Shown: positions 1 through 12,117, counted from the first letter of the stretch. The stretch: 64,000 nt of DNA from Elysia chlorotica (GCA_003991915.1 RQTK01000007.1:389528-453527), one strand, 5' to 3'. Notes: generated from the sequence alone by a model not told the origin. Numbers and translations are program-made.

Positions 1-354
1 GTAAAATGGAATGTCCACCATGAAATGAACACAGTTTGGGGTGGGAAGTTATGAACAAAAATGTGGAAAAAAAATAAATGTATAAAATTAATGCTTTCAA
101 GATCTTTTATTATGTTTCTATTATACTTGAATAACTAGAGAAGCCAATGAGACCATTTTTTTCTGTGAGAAGTGAAAGTTATCCATATTTACCCGCGAAT
201 GCTCTTAATCTTTTAACATTTTTGCACACTTATTGTTTTCCTTCAAAATGAACCTTTTATATAAATTTTAAATATTGGGGATCAGTTTTTATGTATTAAA
301 TTAAGAATTTTTTTTTTATTTTAAAATATTGTGTAAATTGTAATGATATTTCAG

Positions 355-417
355 GCAAACACAAAGTAACAGGCGCAAACTCTTTCTGACCCGGAATGAG
401 TACTTGTCATTGATAAG
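355..417 (+). CDS. candidate internal exon, unknown gene
   Basis: A 63-nt segment lies between an acceptor-like site (gatatttcag) and a donor-like site (ATAAG then GTATTA). Only the frame starting at 356 is open: 20 codons, polar and basic, including Asn-Arg-Arg-Lys-Leu-Phe and Asn-Glu-Tyr-Leu. One base leads and two trail, so the introns on both sides are phase 2. That fits the candidate terminal exon at 3675-3783, which also begins with a single leading base. The gene would run in from the left of the window. I do not recognise the protein. A 20-codon open frame is easily met by chance, so the support is the splice context and the matching phase. Confidence 0.25.
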
Positions 418-1837
418 GTATTATGAAACAACTTTTGTGGTTTGGAGTTTTGATTGTTTAAAATTGTTATATGTTTCTCTATAACTATTTTTCCCTCTTC
501 CAATCTCTCTCTTTCTTCCATTCTCTCCTTCTCTCACTTTTCTTCTCTCGCTCCTTCTCTCACCCTTCCTTTCTCGACCGTTCTCTCCCTCTCTCACTTC
601 CGTTGGTTTTCTAATCTTTGGAAAAATTATTCTTTGTAAGCCGCTTCTGGAATAATTTGGTTGGTTCTACGATGAAAAAATGTTTTATAGAAATCGAGTC
701 ATTATATGGTTCCGTTCTACCAACTATTATTTAATTTTGGCTACTTTTTTTAATGGCAAATTATATTGTTGAAAAAATTCATAAGCTAATTCATTAGCTT
801 CAACCTTAAGCTTTTTTAAAGACCCATAACCAAGACAAGATTTTGAAAATTAGTTGGTTGTTCCTACGCTCTCCCAAGTATTTCAAGATTAGAGGCAATC
901 ATTAATATTAATTTTAACAACCACGATTGTGTTAGCTGAATCATTCATCTTTAGCGAAAAGCTAGAAAGGATTTTAATTATAACAATGAATACAATTCTT
1001 GGTCAATGACCTTTATTCATTCTTGTACAAAATAAAAGAAATCCAATTTTCTTCAAAATTAATCCTTACTGTTCTAATCGCTTTATATTTGAATAAATAG
1101 TCTACTCCGACTGAATCGTTATGATAGGATAAAATGTCCTTGCACTAATGAAATACGTGTCGTGTCCTTGTGTGAAAAACAACGAATGTCCATGGTTTCT
1201 TGGTTGTATTTGAAAGTCACGCTCAGTCGGTATTGCTCTGACTTATGAGGATGACGACCTTCTGCGAATGCCCTTCTCTTTTATAGTTTAAACCTACAAT
1301 AATCAAACAAAATGTTTAAAGCTTCTGCAAATAAAGTATGTTTCTTTCCGCCCACATTTGTTTAGAGACAGCTTTCACACAAAAATAAGCAGTATAGGAT
1401 TGTATTATTTTGCATATATTAATACCCAAAACAGAAATTAAGAAAAACGTAATGTTTAGTTAAAAAAGTTGTAATTTTTTTTCTGATCGGCTGGGCCATG
1501 TGTCATCCCTTGCAGAAATGATTTCATAAACGCCAGCGGTACAAAGATGTCAGGTGTGAAAAACTATGCAGCTATAAGTCACCCCTATATTTGACTCTAG
1601 CAGAGACCAAGAAAGCTATAAACAATTCAGAATATTATGAAATTTAAAAGCCGTTGACAAATTATGTGGGGGGAACACAAAATCATAATTATATTAAACA
1701 AGATGTGTGCATTTCCATGTAAAATCCTCTAGAAAGCAATTGAGAAAAAGTTAAATCTTTATTTAAATCTAAGATCTAAAGTTACATCACATCATAATGG
1801 CTTAAAGTCTTCCTTTGCCTCTCTCGTGTGTGTGTGT
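418..1837. other. AT-rich non-coding stretch with a pyrimidine tract
   Basis: No gene or mobile element is recognisable. A CT-rich but non-periodic pyrimidine tract lies at about 489-603. If the exons at 355-417 and 3675-3783 are real, this is intron. Confidence 0.4.
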
Positions 1838-2102
1838 GTGGGAGATGGACGGACTGGCGCAATTGGTAGGACTTTGGTCACTGGATTGAAACCCAGTTGG
1901 TTCAAAAAATTTATTTTCCGATTTCGCCCCGGACTGGTTGGGTCGGTGTTGGTATAATGTGACCGGCTGAACAGGAGTCATGGTGTCCCCGCAATGTGTG
2001 CGTGGCAAGACTTAAAATTATTAGACGTCAGTCTCAGGGCTCTTAAAAAATATAGCTTATATAGTGCTAACGTAGGACGCTAAACAAAACTCAAACTCAG
2101 AC
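1838..2102 (+). mobile_element. tRNA-derived SINE (family 1), plus orientation
   Basis: The left end has a tRNA-like polymerase III promoter: an A-box-like tggcgcaattggtagg (about 1855-1870) and a B-box-like ggattgaaacc (1883-1893). A central domain follows (gtgaccggctgaacaggag, then cgtcagtctcagggct), then a tail with atagcttatatagtgctaac, aggacgctaaac and imperfect aactc units. The same order of blocks recurs on the minus strand at 47556-47818, 4468-4690 and 50873-51030, which is the main evidence for a dispersed SINE family. The copy is old: its A and B boxes deviate from consensus. A GT microsatellite abuts its 5' side. Confidence 0.7.
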
Positions 2103-3674
2103 ACTCATATGTGCAACCATCCCGCGGTGTCCAAAGTAAAGGCCCTCACGCCGTCGTCTGTGTGATAATGTGCCACTCTGCTAGTCATGTAATCCTATTT
2201 GCTCAGTCCCCGAGAATAGGAACATTAGTTTCGCAACCTCTGTAATGAGTTTAAAGTGGGAAACCTGTGTTTATGGCTCTATCAACATCTCCCAGTCTGG
2301 CTCCAAGTTCGGCACGCCGATGGAAGAACAACTGGAGATCAAATGTATGCCATTAGTGGGGTAAGGGGAAAGAAAAGTTAGCTGAAATAAAAACAACATC
2401 AAGCTTAGAGTAAGGAGGCAGTAAACTTTTTGCGCCTTTCTTTTTTGTCCTGATCCAATTACCGGACCCTGACTATCGCCCGTTCAGGTACTATTATATA
2501 CCGTGCAAAATGTTCTCGATATTGTGAACCTACTAGCAGCCTTGTGTTTTACTGTGGTAGTGATTCTGGAGAATTATTTAGAAAATTAACAATATACTTA
2601 AAAATTGCTAGAGACTCGTCGAAAGTTACTTGACTTTGAACCTTTCGACGACATTGTCAATGAACCTCACAGCTCTGGATAATTTTGCTCTGGTTTAAAG
2701 CACTAAATGCGTGCAAGTTCTACGCAGCGTGTATGCCTTTATCCAAACCCGATTTAATAAATAACCAAATGAGTTGTTTTTCATAAGTGGTGCCTATTAA
2801 CTGTGTAGCTAAGAACAAAGTTGAGATTTTGAACTTGCTGATCTCTTTTTCTTTTTTTGGAGGAGGTAATTTTTAAAATATAAATTATTTTAAAAAATAT
2901 GAAGTAATCGATAATATAATTATAGAGCATTTCCCACCCTTTTAAATTATATGTTTTTTTCATTAAAAGTTTATTTAGTTAACAATCAGTATAGCTAGAA
3001 ATTGACAAATTCAGTGGATTTGTAACCATCACAAGCAACTTAATTAAAATGGCTAAAATTGAATTGTGTGTTTTTCTAAGCTTTCAAAAACAAATACCGC
3101 AGACTTTGACTTTTGCTTCATTTAAATATTTTCAAATTGGACAGGTCCTTTGTGTCATTTTGACATGTCAAGAAGGTGTTGTTTGTCGATGTTTACAGAC
3201 AATTTCTCTAAATAGAAAGAGCTATAATAAGTTGTATCAAATCAAAATTTGAAATACATTTAAATCGATTGGAGCCTTATCTAGCCATTACGATACAAGA
3301 TCAGCATGTTTCTCAAAATATTTATTCAGTTAACAGAGAAGGAATGTTTTTCTTATTTCCTTTTCCTCATATAGCTATCTTAGCCTCTCCTTTTATTATT
3401 TTCCATTTGTTTATATTTTTCTATCTGTTTTTTTCCTGTTTTTGTTTGCCTTTGAATAGAATTCATTTTTTGTTCCTGGTCTTACTTCAAATCATGTCTG
3501 GACGCTGGAATATGTTGAACTTATCGTCAAAATGTAAGACTTTTATGCACAAAACACAAAATCCAGACAATCTTTTGTGAGGAGATGATACAACCGTGTA
3601 TTCTTAACCTCTTGATTTTTCGCTTTCTAATGCGTAGGCCTTTCTAAGCCTTTAAGTGCTTTGTTCATTTCCAG
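2103..3674. other. AT-rich stretch, no gene seen
   Basis: The first 400 bases are less AT-rich than the surroundings but carry no recognisable domain. The rest is AT-rich with scattered short open frames. It would be intronic if the flanking candidate exons belong together. Confidence 0.35.
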
Positions 3675-3783
3675 TGTAGATGAAGCAGCAAATGACATGG
3701 CGATGCCTCAGGAGTCTAGTGATGTGGTTTTCAATCTTTCTGGCCAAGCCTTGCTGGGTCATCTTGAAAACGTGGAGGAGTAA
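3675..3783 (+). CDS. candidate 3'-terminal coding exon, unknown protein
   Basis: An acceptor with a good pyrimidine run (ttgttcatttccag) is followed by one leading base, 35 open codons and a TAA stop at 3781-3783. The peptide is acidic and well mixed (starts Val-Asp-Glu-Ala-Ala-Asn-Asp, ends Glu-Asn-Val-Glu-Glu). About half its codons begin with G, a coding-like bias not expected in this AT-rich setting. The incoming phase (2) matches the end of the candidate exon at 355-417. A possible poly(A) signal AATAAA lies at 4186-4191. The family is not recognised; an acidic C-terminal tail is all that can be said. The other two frames in the segment have stops. Evidence is moderate because the exon is short. 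Confidence 0.38.
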
Positions 3784-4467
3784 ATTAAATTTTAGCTTTC
3801 TTGGCGCACAATGTATTTCTCGGATTGTCGCAAAACGATATGAATGCAACAAAATCCTTGAAGCTGTGGGGTCTCCGTTTGTTTTCTTTTACGCATTTAT
3901 TTTCTAAGAACACAGACACACACCCACACACATACTCTGTCATTTACTTTAAAATTATAAGTTCGAGAAAGATCTGCTCAAATCTAGGCAGATTCTTTTT
4001 ATAGATATTTACTTTTTTATATTAAACTGACCAATTCTATAACATTTAACTTTTATACCAAACCACTTTATCTAAGATCATTATTTGGAATAGTAAATAA
4101 GTTAACATTTGTATTCTATGTTGTAGAGATATGAATGCATATACTATTTAAACGAAAAAAATTGTGTTAGGTATCGTCTACCTTAAATAAAGTGAAACTA
4201 GTTCAACAAGCTACGGCACGATAGAATGAATAAAACATCATACACAACTAAAAACACATCATCATTCAATTACTAAGCGATTAATTAGTAAAAGATATTA
4301 GGCTACCCTAATCCCCGCCGCGTTTCGATAACAAATCACCATGGTTGGTGTGTCAGTTTACAACAGTTAGGAAGTGTTGTTGTTTTTACAAGATTAAACG
4401 TGTTATAAAATTCAGACAAAAAGCATTAGTGGGCAAGAGGCAAAGTAGTTTGGGAGTTGAATAAAGA
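3784..4467. other. possible 3' UTR and intergenic AT-rich sequence
   Basis: Follows the candidate terminal exon. It contains an AATAAA at 4186-4191 and nothing else recognisable. Confidence 0.3.
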
Positions 4468-4690
4468 GTTGAATTGAGTTGGTTTAACGTCCAAAATATA
4501 CCACTATATAGGCTATATTGTGGACTGGCTCCAAGACTGACGTTTGACAATTTTATAAGCTGCCACACACGAGAGAGGGCGGGGATACCATGCCTCTTGT
4601 CTCAGGGCAGGTGGCAAAATTGCCAGGGCTCGAACCACGGACCTCCTGCGTGGAACTCCACGTCGTTTCACTGGGATCAAAGTCAGAACG
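4468..4690 (-). mobile_element. tRNA-derived SINE (family 1), minus orientation
   Basis: Read on the minus strand, a B-box-like gtggttcgagccc (about 4624-4636) is followed by the family's central domain (catggtatccccgccc, cgtgtgtggcagc, gtcaaacgtcagtcttgg), then atatagcctatatagtgg, ttttggacgttaaacc and an aactcaa tail. These blocks match the copy at 47556-47818 in order and spacing. The A box is poorly preserved. Open frames overlapping it on both strands are incidental. Confidence 0.65.
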
Positions 4691-4950
4691 CACACGTTAT
4701 TTGGTTCATTCAAAACTAATAAGAACTCTGTCGCAATTTCATCTAATCGCCAAAGAACGATCTTTTTTAAATATAGAAATGTATCCTGTGTTTCCCCACC
4801 CAAGGTTTTCGATATATGGTACGGTATTGTGTGAACCCTATGACCGGATTTCCATCTACGGTTCTCGCATTAGATTAAGATACCTATTTTGATGTGAATC
4901 TCAGGTCATCAGAGATAAATGATTGATCTCGCGTCGTTCCATATGTTATC

Positions 4951-5028
4951 AGAGGGAATTTGATGCAAGAGAATAAGAATCGTTTAATTAGAGGGAATTT
5001 GATGCAAGAGAATAAGAATCGTTTAATT
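4951..5028. repeat. perfect 39-bp tandem duplication
   Basis: The 39-bp unit beginning agagggaatttgatgcaaga occurs twice head to tail (4951-4989, 4990-5028) with no visible difference, so the duplication is recent or an assembly artefact. Confidence 0.85.
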
Positions 5029-6927
5029 AAATTCAACAAAAAAGTATGCACTTCAATTTGCATTTGAAGTGTCATGTTTTGAAAGTGAAAACCTTGATCA
5101 AACCTTAACTTTAGCATCAGGAAATAACTCCACCCTCTTCCTACCGCAATACCATAAATGGTTCTCCTAAGTAAATTTAGGAATTAAATTATTAATATAG
5201 AGTGTATTAAATGGTATCACCAGCTAAATATAGGTCATGTAAATGACAAGGTCATTGGAAAAGACATTATGTATATATGGACCATGGATTTTATGTGTCT
5301 TTTGAGACTCCAAAATTAGTCTACATAAACCTCTAAAAGCTGGTCGAATAGCCCGTGCCTGCCTGTTGGATGCAATGCACCATTAAATGGACTGTCGCCC
5401 TCTGTGCATGAAAAATTCACACCAGGAAGCGTTTTATTGCACCCAGCAACGCGGTGAATCCCCATGGTAGTTTAGAGTGACCATGAAACAGGAGTATTTT
5501 ATTTATTTAGACCTTGATCAATGCATATTGTTCTTCGCTGCCTGATGAAGTTCACAGAAATGCAATTCAGCATTTTTTTCAACCACATTTTGTATCTGTG
5601 TTAAAAAAAAACACTGATATGATTTAAATACTATTCATGCAAGCTATATACTAGAAATTAAAATGCTCCATTTTTAAACCAGCAGAGGAATTCGGTGGAA
5701 TTATCAACGCAAAGTTGAAACATTTTTTTTTATTGAAAACTTAAATAGGGATTTCAATACGAGTTTGGTATAATAAAAATGTCCCTTGAGATGAATAAAA
5801 TGGTATATTTATTGATAAACAATAGAAGCTTTTTTTTTACCGACCTTTAAACGTGATTTGCAAAAATTATAAAATATTTATAGAGTCTCTTTTTGTATTA
5901 CAGATTTACCGTTTGCATATTTCGTTTAAACTCTTATAGGAAGGGCAAAACTTAAGAAGATAACGCCTTAATTTACCGATTGACATTTTGAAAGGTATGA
6001 AGTGGTCCAATTTGAGTCTCAAGGCCTTATAATCACAACATGTAATACCTGGACATATATACGAAATAAAGAGCCCAATCATTTACACGTACATCCACAA
6101 AGGCGGTGATTTCAATATTGTGTTTATCGCTGAAAAAAAAACAACAACAAAAAAAACAATAACGCAACAACAACTCAGTACAAAACATATTATTATATTA
6201 TTCACATTCAAATGTTTTACTAGACTCATATACTAAAGCAGCTGTCAAATCACCCCTACTTCGGGGGTCACGTGTAAACCTAGTAGTTGTAGATACAGAC
6301 ATGATGTGACCTTTAAATAGGGCAAACTTTCCTGGATGTAGTGTAAGCGTCCCTGGGGGTGTGGAACACGTTATTGAGAGGGAATGGTCAGGCTACGCTG
6401 AGGATATAGCACCAATTTGGGGGGTTGGGGGGGGGTAGGATAGAAGATGATAAACTTACCTTGGGGCAGAGCAAGCTGTTATACATGTACCAAGTGAGTT
6501 ATGAGTTTTGATTGGATATATGTTTCAACAGTTTATAAAATCGTCCTCAATAATGAATTTCTGTTGACCGTATTTCAAAGCTCACTATTTTTTTAAACAT
6601 TCAATTACTGCCCCTTAGGTTAAAATTCAGTTTAATCATTGTTTTTTTTTTTCTCCAGAAAGCAGCACAATATGTGCGCCATTATATATGGAAAAAAAAA
6701 CAACAACAACAAACGCTATAAGTTAGTGTAATCGTTCCCTGAATGAGCAAAGCAAGGATTCTTACACTGTCGGGGAGCCGCCCATCCCTGTATTTAATAA
6801 GTCAATCACATGCCGCGACATTTCCTGCTTTCTGAGCTAGCGGAAAGATCTGGTGGTCGCAATAATCTAGAAAATTGTGGTTTTTTTTAAATTTCTTAAC
6901 GACAACCGTCATCCAATGGAATATATC
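5029..6927. other. AT-rich stretch, no gene seen
   Basis: No coding domain or element is recognisable. Notable short features are a G-rich run at about 6418-6437 (ggggggttgggggggggtagg) and two A-rich/CAA patches near 6134-6180 and 6690-6715. A good minus-strand donor motif (CCCCAAG then GTAAGTTT) lies near 6450-6465 without a convincing exon behind it. Confidence 0.35.
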
Positions 6928-6990
6928 CCGGACGGGCCACAGGACTAACGTCTGACAATACTATTACATGCCGCCTCAGAAGTACAGAAC
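6928..6990 (-). mobile_element. fragment of SINE family 1
   Basis: On the minus strand this reads ggcggcatgtaatagtattg, then gtcagacgttagtcctgtgg. This matches the central block of the copies at 47556 and 4468 (ggcagcacataaaatgg, then gtcagacgtcagtcttgg). The tRNA head and tail are not visible, so it is a decayed piece. Confidence 0.45.
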
Positions 6991-7340
6991 AGAACGGAGA
7001 CTTTTTTCTCAGCTGATTTCACTACTCTCACGTTTAGGAATAAATTGCTGCTCTAAAGGACAATTTGGCCAATGGGCACTTTTTTTTCTTACGTGTTGGT
7101 TCCATTAAAATAATTATAATCATAAACATCTATATTGCAGTAATAAACCACTAATATTTGTAATTATTACAAGATTATTTTTACCTTCATACTTTACACT
7201 TTTCATCATTTTCTTCACACATTGAAACTGACACCGGTTTCACAATTCTAGGTTAATGATTATAAACTTTCCGTAGACTATCAGTTGCCAGCAGTTTTAT
7301 GATGCTAAGAGTAATGCAGACATAACTAAAGACTATTAAC
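6991..7340. other. AT-rich stretch, nothing recognised
   Basis: No gene, element or structured repeat is seen. Confidence 0.35.
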
Positions 7341-7349
7341 CACACACAA

Positions 7350-7387
<38 letters not shown>
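7341..7387. repeat. compound (AC)n-(AT)n microsatellite
   Basis: An imperfect AC repeat passes directly into about ten AT units. It lies 50 bp from the long GT-GA repeat at 7439. Confidence 0.9.
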
Positions 7388-7438
7388 TACAAGTAAAACA
7401 CGTTATACATTTATTTATGAAGACTGATTTTCATCATC

Positions 7439-7636
<198 letters not shown>

Positions 7637-9956
7637 AGACCAACAGATAGATAGTGTTACTATCACCACAACAAAGAATTAAGTACTGAGACACACATGC
7701 ACACGCATGCATACACAATTACATCTTCTCCACCTCTTAGGCGTCAAACACTGTCATCTGATCATTCAATTTGTGTCAAATAAGAAAGTTCTTGAAATTT
7801 CAAAATGTGTTGTTATCGTTAATCATTGTTGAATAAACAAATGTTACTTGTTGAGTATTTTATTTAGCTAAAAGCTGCCAGAAACAAAACGGGTTAAAAA
7901 AACTGCTGAAAGAAAAGAAATATATTTCAAATCTTGGCGTGAGTGAATTTCCGAAAAAAAAAGGCCAATCGGTAAACCGTCAGATATTGAAAGACCGTTT
8001 AAAAATTTGAGCATTGCACATCTGTTATTTGAATCCCGTGTATCTTCCTAATCAATCTAGGTAAATTCTTATCACATTCTACGTCTGAATTCGATTGGCA
8101 TCCGTCCTCTATTTATATGTTTGCCTGAAAATTACGAAACGGTATTTAGACCGACCATAACTATTCTTCTAGCAGTATTTCTTCTCCTTTTGTTGTAGTC
8201 ACCAATCAATAAACGCGCGCTCACTTCTTTTTAAATTTCCGTGCGCTAAGCATGCATCATCTGTGATATATTGACAAGGTAAACAAACGAAAGCGCACGT
8301 GAAAAGGTTAGAATAACAGGACAAAATACAACCATAAACGCGAGATTAATAGAGAAAAGTTTATGAACAAAAGCCGGCAAGGGTTTGAGGTTAAACATCA
8401 CAGGCAACATATGACAGCTAAGAAAACCAAGCTTTTTCACAAACACACACATATTTAAAAAGAAAAGCGATATCATTAGGGAATTTCTGCAATATGATTT
8501 GTTTTTATCTTCATTTCTCTCATTCACTGATTTTCCCCGCCACCGCTTTAAACATTAAAAGTAAAAAAATACTTTTTCCCAAACCCATTTCTATATTACT
8601 TAAATTAACTTCAATAAATTTATTGAATGCTGCCAATCTTCCTAGACGTTTGTGATTCTTTCTTTATTATTCTTTGCGGTGATTCTTTTTGTATTCATAT
8701 AAAACAATAAATAATTTCCATTCGCAGTTGTGCTAGCTGGCTGGACAACATGAACATTATTAATTAGGGCATTATGTACGAAACAATTGTTACTGTTTTG
8801 TTGTTTTAAGAACAAGTAATATTTCTATGGCATAGATCTAGACACAAAGTTCAAGTTCTGGTGTTTATTTTCCTTGTGTTTTTGTTGTTGTTGTTTGTTT
8901 TTGTTTTCGTTGGGGTTTTCGCACTGAAGTGAGTAAGCCGTGGCATGAAGACAAAACGTCTTTACGTCCAATAGACTTATCTTTTTTCTCTTCAATTCCT
9001 TTGTTGATAAATTCAACTTGGTGCCTAAAGTCCAATAAACTTTTTCCTGTACATTAAATTTTTCTGTCACCATTGTGTTGTGTCTTTGTTGATTCTTAAA
9101 TATAAAATGTTTATGGCGTTTCAAAAGTTGTGGTCTGGCATTTTTAATAGCATGAAAATAGCTTAACTGTTTACAGATAAAGCAAAGATAGGTTCTATCA
9201 ATCAAAAGCATTTGAGGCAGTTCAAAGCTATATTTTTACTATCGTAAATTTTCAACATCGTTTTACATTTTTCACTCTAGTTTTGGAATTTTGTTTTTGT
9301 TAATCAAACGTACTGGTTCTATGCAATTTAATTTTTTGCGGTCTTTGAGACGAACATACATATGGACGGAAACTGTTTTCTCCCATTATACCTCTCTCGC
9401 CTATGTGTAACCTATTCTGTTTTATTAAACCGAAATTATCCAAATATATTTTGGTAGAGGATAAAAAAAACAAACACAACAGCAATATCAACAAAAAGAA
9501 ACAACAGAAGTGTGCATTTACAGTTGAGATAATCTTTACTCTGTTGAAATAATGTATTTAAAATATCCCCTTTTCGCCATGGCGTTTTTCTCCTCCTCAA
9601 TCCTTACCTTTTTAAACTATACCAATAATAAGCAAAGGCCTGTGATCTTTATTTAGATTTGGCTAATATGGAAAGCTTTTATTTTTGTCCATGGCTGGGA
9701 ACGAACTGAGAAGGCTCGGCCTTTGGCATGGAACAGATAGTGAGTGCAAACAGCACAGGCACGTGCGCAGCTGGGAGGGTTCTCAGGCACGCGAATTGCC
9801 CGGGACTCTTTTCCCCTCCTTTTAATGCCTTCCCAATGTTTTCAAAATATTGGTAATTTTTTTAAGGTGAGAGGAGGGCACTTGTTTGTTTCTCGTGTTT
9901 TCTTTCTCCATCAAGCCTTCTATTTTCGCTCTATTGCTGCCATCCCTCCCACCCTC
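7637..9956. other. AT-rich stretch, no gene seen
   Basis: Open frames up to 128 codons exist on the minus strand (for example 8825-9211) but are Lys/Asn/Phe-rich, overlap T-rich simple sequence (gttgttgttg near 8882) and lack recognisable domains. The 9640-9800 part has higher GC and includes a weak B-box-like motif on the minus strand (cagttcgttcccagcc). Confidence 0.35.
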
Positions 9957-9961
9957 TCATC

Positions 9962-10011
<50 letters not shown>

Positions 10012-10022
10012 CGCGCATTTTC
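9957..10022. repeat. (CT)n microsatellite at left edge of the gap
   Basis: A TC repeat of about 45 bp leads to the run of N, which begins at 10023. Confidence 0.9.
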
Positions 10023-10577
10023 NNNNNNNNNNNNNNNNNNNNNNNNNNNNNNNNNNNNNNNNNNNNNNNNNNNNNNNNNNNNNNNNNNNNNNNNNNNNNN
10101 NNNNNNNNNNNNNNNNNNNNNNNNNNNNNNNNNNNNNNNNNNNNNNNNNNNNNNNNNNNNNNNNNNNNNNNNNNNNNNNNNNNNNNNNNNNNNNNNNNNN
10201 NNNNNNNNNNNNNNNNNNNNNNNNNNNNNNNNNNNNNNNNNNNNNNNNNNNNNNNNNNNNNNNNNNNNNNNNNNNNNNNNNNNNNNNNNNNNNNNNNNNN
10301 NNNNNNNNNNNNNNNNNNNNNNNNNNNNNNNNNNNNNNNNNNNNNNNNNNNNNNNNNNNNNNNNNNNNNNNNNNNNNNNNNNNNNNNNNNNNNNNNNNNN
10401 NNNNNNNNNNNNNNNNNNNNNNNNNNNNNNNNNNNNNNNNNNNNNNNNNNNNNNNNNNNNNNNNNNNNNNNNNNNNNNNNNNNNNNNNNNNNNNNNNNNN
10501 NNNNNNNNNNNNNNNNNNNNNNNNNNNNNNNNNNNNNNNNNNNNNNNNNNNNNNNNNNNNNNNNNNNNNNNNNNNNN
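10023..10577. other. 555-base run of N (assembly gap)
   Basis: Unknown bases. CT repeats lie on both sides, so the gap probably interrupts one long CT tract or a repeat collapse. The exact N count suggests an estimated gap size. Open frames reported across it are meaningless. Confidence 0.98.
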
Positions 10578-10582
10578 TCTCG

Positions 10583-10634
<52 letters not shown>

Positions 10635-10652
10635 CTCTCTCTCCATTTCTCT
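10578..10652. repeat. (CT)n microsatellite at right edge of the gap
   Basis: About 25 CT units, then imperfect CT with T-runs. Confidence 0.9.
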
Positions 10653-10957
10653 CTCTGTTCTAGCTTTCTTTTTTTTCGTCAACTCCTCTTTTTTGTCACC
10701 CCTGATCGTTTGCTAGGACTCGGATATTCCCTCTCTGGGAAAGTGGTGTCAAAATCACCCTATTTAATTTAAATTGAATGGCTTCAGAAAAGATTAATGG
10801 TTGGTTTAATTCAATATAATAAAACAAAGAATCCAGCTATTTGCCAAATCAATTTTTGTTAGGAAAACTGAAATTTCCGGTAAAAACTGTCTTTGTTAGT
10901 AGGACTGTATGGATTTTTAAACAAACAACAGGCCGCCCAGTTCACCAAGTCACCGCT

Positions 10958-11215
10958 CTATTGATATTAAGATATATTACTTTTCATTCATTCAGCAGAG
11001 CTACAGAGCAACCCTTCAGTATTATTTAGAGATCACTCGAATTGTTATACCAAGGACCTTTCAAAGGAGGCAAGGCTCTATTAATACTTACCTCAAAACG
11101 ATGAAAAAGTCTTTCCTTTATTAAGATATTAAGACTTTTCATTCATACAGTAGAGCTATTGAGCAACGCTTCAGTATTATTTTGAGATTGTTCGAATTGT
11201 CATACCAAGGAGGCA
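10958..11215. repeat. diverged tandem duplication, about 150-bp period
   Basis: The block ttcattcattcagcagagct, cagagcaacccttcagtatt, ttgttataccaaggac (about 10980-11055) recurs as ttcattcatacagtagagct, tgagcaacgcttcagtatta, ttgtcataccaaggag (about 11137-11212). Copies differ by scattered substitutions and small indels, so the duplication is old. Confidence 0.7.
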
Positions 11216-11233
11216 TATAGAGCTCTTGAATAG

Positions 11234-11326
11234 GATCCAAATTTAATACCTACTGTGCGGGGCAAACAACGAATGTATTTTGGCAAAGTTAAGTGGTTCC
11301 TAACAACTGCAGTATACAATATTGAT
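11234..11326 (+). CDS. candidate internal exon, unknown gene
   Basis: The segment runs from a modest acceptor (agctcttgaatag) to a strong donor (GAT then GTAAGTTTT). It holds exactly 31 open codons, entered and left in phase 0. The peptide is mixed (Asp-Pro-Asn-Leu-Ile-Pro-Thr-Val-Arg-Gly-Lys near the start, Lys-Val-Lys-Trp-Phe-Leu in the middle). The acceptor lacks a strong pyrimidine tract, and the frame stays open beyond the donor to 11485. Chance is a real alternative. Confidence 0.25.
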
Positions 11327-11489
11327 GTAAGTTTTAATTATGTATTTTGTTCCAGATATCTTGAAAAAAAAACATACGTTACAAAATCGCAAATGTTTTT
11401 TTTTAAAACCAGCAATGGGCAATCAGTTTTAGATCGAAACAACCTTTTTTTCGGGGGTCATTTTTGTTTATCGTATAGCTTCTAGAAGA

Positions 11490-11575
11490 ATCCGACACAT
11501 AGATGGGATCTACAACTGAAACCTTGGACTTTCTCTCTGTATGCTGATCTCTATACCTACTGAGCTGTTAGGGCC
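11490..11575 (-). mobile_element. tRNA-like SINE head or tRNA pseudogene
   Basis: Read on the minus strand: cctaacagctcagtaggtat (A-box-like), then about 30 bases later aaggtttcagttgtagatcc (weak B-box-like). Spacing suits a polymerase III internal promoter, but no cloverleaf closes, so it is not an intact tRNA. It differs from the head of family 1. Confidence 0.4.
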
Positions 11576-11759
11576 TTTTTATCACATCGTCTGGTTTAAA
11601 CAATACGTATACGGAGCAAATTAATATTTGAAGTAGTATTGGTAAGAACTAACTCCTTTCAAAGACATGTATGTTTTACAGTAATGAATACAGTTAAATG
11701 TATTATATCACACATATACTGAACATGAAACACCACAAACACGTATCAGGTTAATATAA

Positions 11760-12117
11760 AAATGACTGGGGCAGGCAGATACAACAACTCGTTTGTGCCG
11801 GCCTTCATAAATTGTTAAGAAATTGCTTTACTTAGCGGACTTGCGTGTGTAGGGGCACGTGTATTCTTGTGTATGCGTAAAGAGGTATGTGTTTCTAAAT
11901 AATTATTACGAGTGTCTGACACTGCATAATTTCTACAATGTTACACGTGAATGTAAATTGCTTATTTCTTGTATTACATTTGTGTCATTTCTTGTATTAC
12001 ATTTGTTTTGTTTTTTATCTCACACATGTTTAACTGATGTTGTGATATTGAATTAAATGTATTATTGTAAACTTCCCTATGGGATAATAAAGGCTTATCT
12101 TATCTTATCTTATCTTA
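11760..12117 (+). mobile_element. 3' end of a non-LTR retrotransposon
   Basis: The segment ends ttccctatgggataataaag, gctta, then repeated TTATC units (about 12093-12117). That form is typical of LINE 3' termini with a short tandem tail. The upstream 300 bp align, with many differences, to 29448-29758: both contain a 'gactcgtttgt' or 'aactcgtttgt' block, 'gcggacttgcgtgtg' or 'gcgtgcttgcgtttg', 'gcgtaaag' or 'acgtaaag', and 'ctgacactgcataa' or 'ctgacaatgcataa'. No reverse-transcriptase coding sequence is attached, so the copy is 5'-truncated. This copy keeps the better tail. Confidence 0.65.

Noticed and set aside
1516..1553. 38-bp exon-like segment after cccttgcag
   Set aside because: Only 12 codons, and its outgoing phase (1) does not fit the neighbouring candidate exons at 355 and 3675.
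9744..10772. 342-codon open frame
   Set aside because: It spans the run of N and CT repeats; the unknown bases create the apparent openness.
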